Positions 61,152-64,000 of a stretch of DNA of 64,000 nucleotides are shown here, in pieces; within the stretch, counting starts at the first letter, position 1, and every line of letters begins with the position of its first letter. Source of the stretch: Tilletia caries (taxonomy: Eukaryota > Basidiomycota > Exobasidiomycetes > Tilletiales > Tilletiaceae). Below the pieces are notes generated by a model, which was not told the DNA's origin, ran no database searches, and was given only the letters and a program-made list of their open reading frames with translations. The position numbers and the translations under genes were made by a program. Location of the stretch: positions 992,001 through 1,056,000 of the forward strand of contig JALUTQ010000005.1 of NCBI GenBank assembly GCA_032718865.1, read 5' to 3'.

Positions 61152-64000
61152 TCAGATGTCCCTGCCCGGCAATCGCGTCCGCCGTGGCAGCTCTCCCGCC
61201 CCCACACTCGCAGTCACACCAGGACCCACATTGTTTCCCGCTGTCCCAGCTGCCGCCGCCCCAGCCCCTACCGCCGCAGACGATGTCGACGACGACATGG
61301 CGCTACTCGAAGGATTCTCCGCGTGGGCCTGCCACCGTGCGATCAGATTGCTCACGCCGCGGAACGGCTCCTCTGCCACTGTCGGGCTGGGGTTGTTTGA
61401 GTCTGACGAGCCGTTGTTGTTGTTGGCGGCGGTGGCGCCGACATCGGGTGAGCTTGAGGGAGGAGGGGTGGACAGGTCTGGGAATCTACTCGCGGCTGCT
61501 TTCGGGCTCGCGATTGTGTTCGTATTCGTATTCGCGTTTGCGTTTGCGTACACATTGGACGACGGACCGCGTCCTATCGAAGTCGGACCGGCATTCTTAA
61601 CCAGGCCGACGTTGGGGATGGGCTTGAGCAAGGGCCCAGGGCCCGAACCTGTGGGCCGTAATGCTGGACTTCGGTGTTGATTCACGCCAACTGCTACGAT
61701 GGGCTTCGGCCTGATGATGCCACCATTCGGACATGCAGGCGACGGCTGGGGACGGACGCCAAGGGGAGCGAGCAGACCGCCCGTCGCATTTGGCAGCGAG
61801 GTATTCGAAGCCGCGGACACAGCTGACGAAGGTGACGATGCCGAAGGTGAGTTCGCTGCATTGACGAGTCCGACGCGTGCGGCTACGCTCGTCGTCCGGA
61901 TGGCACCGACAGAAGGGCCGCTTGGACTGGCACCTGTTGCAGGTACAGTACCACCTCCACCTCCCCTTGCTCCGCCAACCTGCATGCGGTCGGTGGGCAA
62001 ATGCTCGCCACTCCGGTTGTTCCCTATCAGCTTGCCTAAGCTCCCACTCCGACCCAACCTGCCAACTCCTGCAACACTGCCATCCGAGTTGATCGAGGGT
62101 GAGACGATAGGCGGATACGCGCGACTGCTTCGAGACGAGCCGAGAAGGTCTGTCTCTGAACTGATGGCAGCAGGCTTGGCACCGAATGAAGGCTGCCTGC
62201 CCAGCACAGAGAGGGGCGGAGCCGCTTTGGGAGCAAAATTACCGCTTCCCCCAGTCATGTCCAGATCGGTCCACAGCCCAGACTTATTGACTGACAACGG
62301 AGCCGGAGTCGCGGCAAGATTCGGAGCGGCGGAGGGAGATGGGATGGGGGATACTGCCTTCGACGTGTAGGGTTTCTCGAGCTCGGCCCAGAGGTCCAGC
62401 TTCTGTTGGATGGAAGCTGGAGAAGGACTCTTGAGATCGGTCCATAACCCTTGCTTTTCGAAGCCAGGGGAAGCAATTGGAGGTGAAAGCGGAGGCGTTG
62501 CCTCTGATTCTGTCCATAGACTTGGTTTCTCCAAACCTGGCGACGGCTTCGCTGAGGCCGAGACAGAAGGTGATCCGGACGAAGGGAAAAGAGAAACGAC
62601 GGGCCCAAGAGTTGCAGCCTTGGTGGGCCGACCGCGCCGCATGGAAGCCTTGGAATCCATCTGCGCCTCGAGCTCGCGGAGCTCTTTGTCCATCTCTGCC
62701 TTGGCTGACGTTCCAGCACCGTCCGCCATTCCCCTTCCCGCAGCACCGATCCCGCCGTTGCGCGACGCGTCGTCCCGGAATGTGATCAGATCATCTTCCA
62801 AGGCTGCTGCATTAGGTGATGCACGCGTGGGGAGGGGAGGGAGTGGTGAGGATAGTGAGGATGCCAGATCAGGAGTGGAGGGAGCAGAAGAGGATGTAGA
62901 GACTGAAGCCAAAGAGGCCTTGCCTGTCCCGCTCTGCGAACTAGATGGGAGCGCTTTGGTTGATGAAGAAGAGGAGGACGACATCGGAACGCCATCCTCC
63001 GCTGCGACGCGTTGAAGCGCTTCGGCCGGAGGTGACGTATTTCGTAATCTGGCCACGTTGACGCGAAGACGATCGATGGAGGGTCTCGCCTCGGGCCGCT
63101 CGACAAGGATGCTCTTAATTACTCCTTTGAGAGATTCGCTGTATGCCGGCTGGGGTGGGAAGCGATACCGAACATTGAGAATCGCCAAGGGTCCACCACC
63201 ATTCTCCTCGAAGGGAGTGGTGTAGTAGCAGAGTTTGTAGAGCAAGATGCCTAGAGCCCAGATGTCTGCTGGTTCCCCGATAGCGACAGGCGGGCGTCGG
63301 TACACGTCTACCATTTCGGGCGCCCGGTATTGCAGGGTGGTGTGCCGGTTGAGGTCGGCCTCTAGCGCACGCGCCGCATCCATGGAGGCGGGAGGTGATC
63401 GTGACCGAATACTGACTGCACTTCCGAAATCGCACAATTTGAAGGATATCGACTCGGCGTGATGGCTGCAGCTAGCCAAGCTCCCGGGGGGTCCCTGTGA
63501 TGTTGGAGGCGGGACGAGGAGGATGTTCTCGACTTTGAGATCGCGATGAAGGATTGGAGGGTCCTGGTGATGCATGTGCGCGACGCCTTCGCAGACCTGG
63601 GCAAAGATGTGGAGGATCTCAGCCTCGCGTAGTCGGTTCCGCAGCCGTGCATTCATGAGGTCGATGAGCCCCCCACCGGGACAGTATTCCATAAGGATGA
63701 AGATTTCGTATCCGCCGGCGGCTGAGCCCTGAGGTGAGCCGGAAGGAGCTTGGATGGTCGACGCTGATGCCTCGAGAAAGTGCGCGATGAAAGGATGAGA
63801 GCGTAGTTGTTTCTGCGATTTGGAGGGAAACAAAAAGTAGAGTGAGTACATGCAGTGCGTGCGCTCGAGCCATGAGGAAGTCAAGATACATACATGCGTC
63901 TCGACTTCATTTCTGACGATGACAAGAGCTTCCTTGTCAGGCACGGCCATGCGCTTGAGGACGAGGAGATTCGTTGCTTTTGCTGGGGGTGGCATTGGGA
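61152..64000 (-). CDS. Ark1/Prk1/AAK1-type (NAK family) serine/threonine kinase, N-terminus beyond window
   Basis: Minus-strand exons: from beyond the right edge to 63894, then 63812-61152 (81-nt intron, GTATGT...TCGCAG); about 920 residues are inside the window. The visible part starts just after the ATP-binding glycine loop, with VLKRMAVPDKEALVIVRNEV containing the catalytic lysine and helix C glutamate. Then ILMEYCPGGGLIDLMN, the loop ILHRDLKVENILL, KLCDFGSAV, TTLQYRAPEMVD and ADIWALGILLYKLCYYTTPF. These patches, especially EALVIVRNEVE and TTLQYRAPEM, are diagnostic of NAK kinases, which phosphorylate endocytic adaptors and regulate actin-linked endocytosis. The remaining 600 residues are Ser/Pro/Gly-rich with repeats of a LWTDLKSPSP/LWAELEKP type and many SP sites. 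The apparent ATG at 63995 is probably a chance codon beside an acceptor (CCCCCAG at about 63987). Confidence 0.9.
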   Translation of the reverse strand, partial: PMPPPAKATNLLVLKRMAVPDKEALVIVRNEVETHVCILTSSWLERTHCMYSLYFLFPSKSQKQLRSHPFIAHFLEASASTIQAPSGSPQGSAAGGYEIFILMEYCPGGGLIDLMNARLRNRLREAEILHIFAQVCEGVAHMHHQDPPILHRDLKVENILLVPPPTSQGPPGSLASCSHHAESISFKLCDFGSAVSIRSRSPPASMDAARALEADLNRHTTLQYRAPEMVDVYRRPPVAIGEPADIWALGILLYKLCYYTTPFEENGGGPLAILNVRYRFPPQPAYSESLKGVIKSILVERPEARPSIDRLRVNVARLRNTSPPAEALQRVAAEDGVPMSSSSSSSTKALPSSSQSGTGKASLASVSTSSSAPSTPDLASSLSSPLPPLPTRASPNAAALEDDLITFRDDASRNGGIGAAGRGMADGAGTSAKAEMDKELRELEAQMDSKASMRRGRPTKAATLGPVVSLFPSSGSPSVSASAKPSPGLEKPSLWTESEATPPLSPPIASPGFEKQGLWTDLKSPSPASIQQKLDLWAELEKPYTSKAVSPIPSPSAAPNLAATPAPLSVNKSGLWTDLDMTGGSGNFAPKAAPPLSVLGRQPSFGAKPAAISSETDLLGSSRSSRAYPPIVSPSINSDGSVAGVGRLGRSGSLGKLIGNNRSGEHLPTDRMQVGGARGGGGGTVPATGASPSGPSVGAIRTTSVAARVGLVNAANSPSASSPSSAVSAASNTSLPNATGGLLAPLGVRPQPSPACPNGGIIRPKPIVAVGVNQHRSPALRPTGSGPGPLLKPIPNVGLVKNAGPTSIGRGPSSNVYANANANTNTNTIASPKAAASRFPDLSTPPPSSSPDVGATAANNNNGSSDSNNPSPTVAEEPFRGVSNLIARWQAHAENPSSSAMSSSTSSAAVGAGAAAAGTAGNNVGPGVTASVGAGELPRRTRLPGRDI

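Noticed and set aside
63895..63995. ATG at 63995 as the true kinase start
   Set aside because: The kinase glycine loop that must precede the catalytic lysine is missing, and a CCCCCAG acceptor lies just inside, so the gene continues past the window.

Overview
The window looks like nuclear DNA of a basidiomycete fungus, possibly Ustilaginomycotina/Exobasidiomycetes; the class is a guess from gene style and I cannot name the species. Evidence: most genes are split by short introns (about 60-110 nt) with GTGAGT/GTACGT-type donors and CAG/TAG acceptors; promoters often carry a clear TATA box; the ER chaperone ends in HDEL; and the gene set is eukaryotic and fungal (complex I and ATP synthase subunits, SRP68, BET bromodomain protein, Ark/Prk kinase, Zn2Cys6 regulator, HsbA-type secreted proteins).

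Left third (1-19.2 kb) is accessory in character. Four paralogous small secreted HsbA-like genes lie at 1.6, 3.4, 8.1 and 18.5 kb on the + strand, all with one intron just after the signal peptide and a TATA box about 120-155 bp upstream of the ATG. Between them are a JMJD5/KDM8-like JmjC oxygenase gene (4.4-6.5 kb), a MITE-like inverted-repeat element (37-544), an intact young LTR retroelement without recognisable pol (12230-14626, 293-bp LTRs, 5-bp target duplication), a broken mitochondrial phosphate-carrier fragment (15.2-16.2 kb), an unidentified spliced locus (10.6-11.4 kb), and several 7-bp minisatellites that share a TGA-starting unit.

The middle (19.6-45.3 kb) is conserved housekeeping and regulation: NAD-isocitrate dehydrogenase (-), PhzF-like enzyme (+), Zn2Cys6 transcription factor (+), F-box protein (+), two-bromodomain BET protein (-), a membrane/coiled-coil protein of unknown function (+), a Yeh/Tgl1-like steryl-ester lipase (+), and SRP68 (+). 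IDH and PhzF are divergent, as are the BET gene and its + strand neighbour.

The right part (45.3-64 kb) holds a repeat-containing stretch with a possible minus-strand spliced gene, an intron-containing tRNA-Arg(ACG), the ER Hsp70 BiP/Kar2, a decayed non-LTR retrotransposon of the restriction-like-endonuclease type immediately downstream of BiP, ATP synthase subunit e (-), complex I NDUFS3 (+), NAD-glycerol-3-phosphate dehydrogenase (+) and the C-terminal 95% of an Ark1/Prk1 (NAK-family) kinase (-) that runs off the right edge. There are no operons; neighbours share themes only loosely (mitochondrial energy genes cluster at 55-60 kb). Exon boundaries are my own reading of splice consensus plus reading-frame continuity, not transcript evidence.
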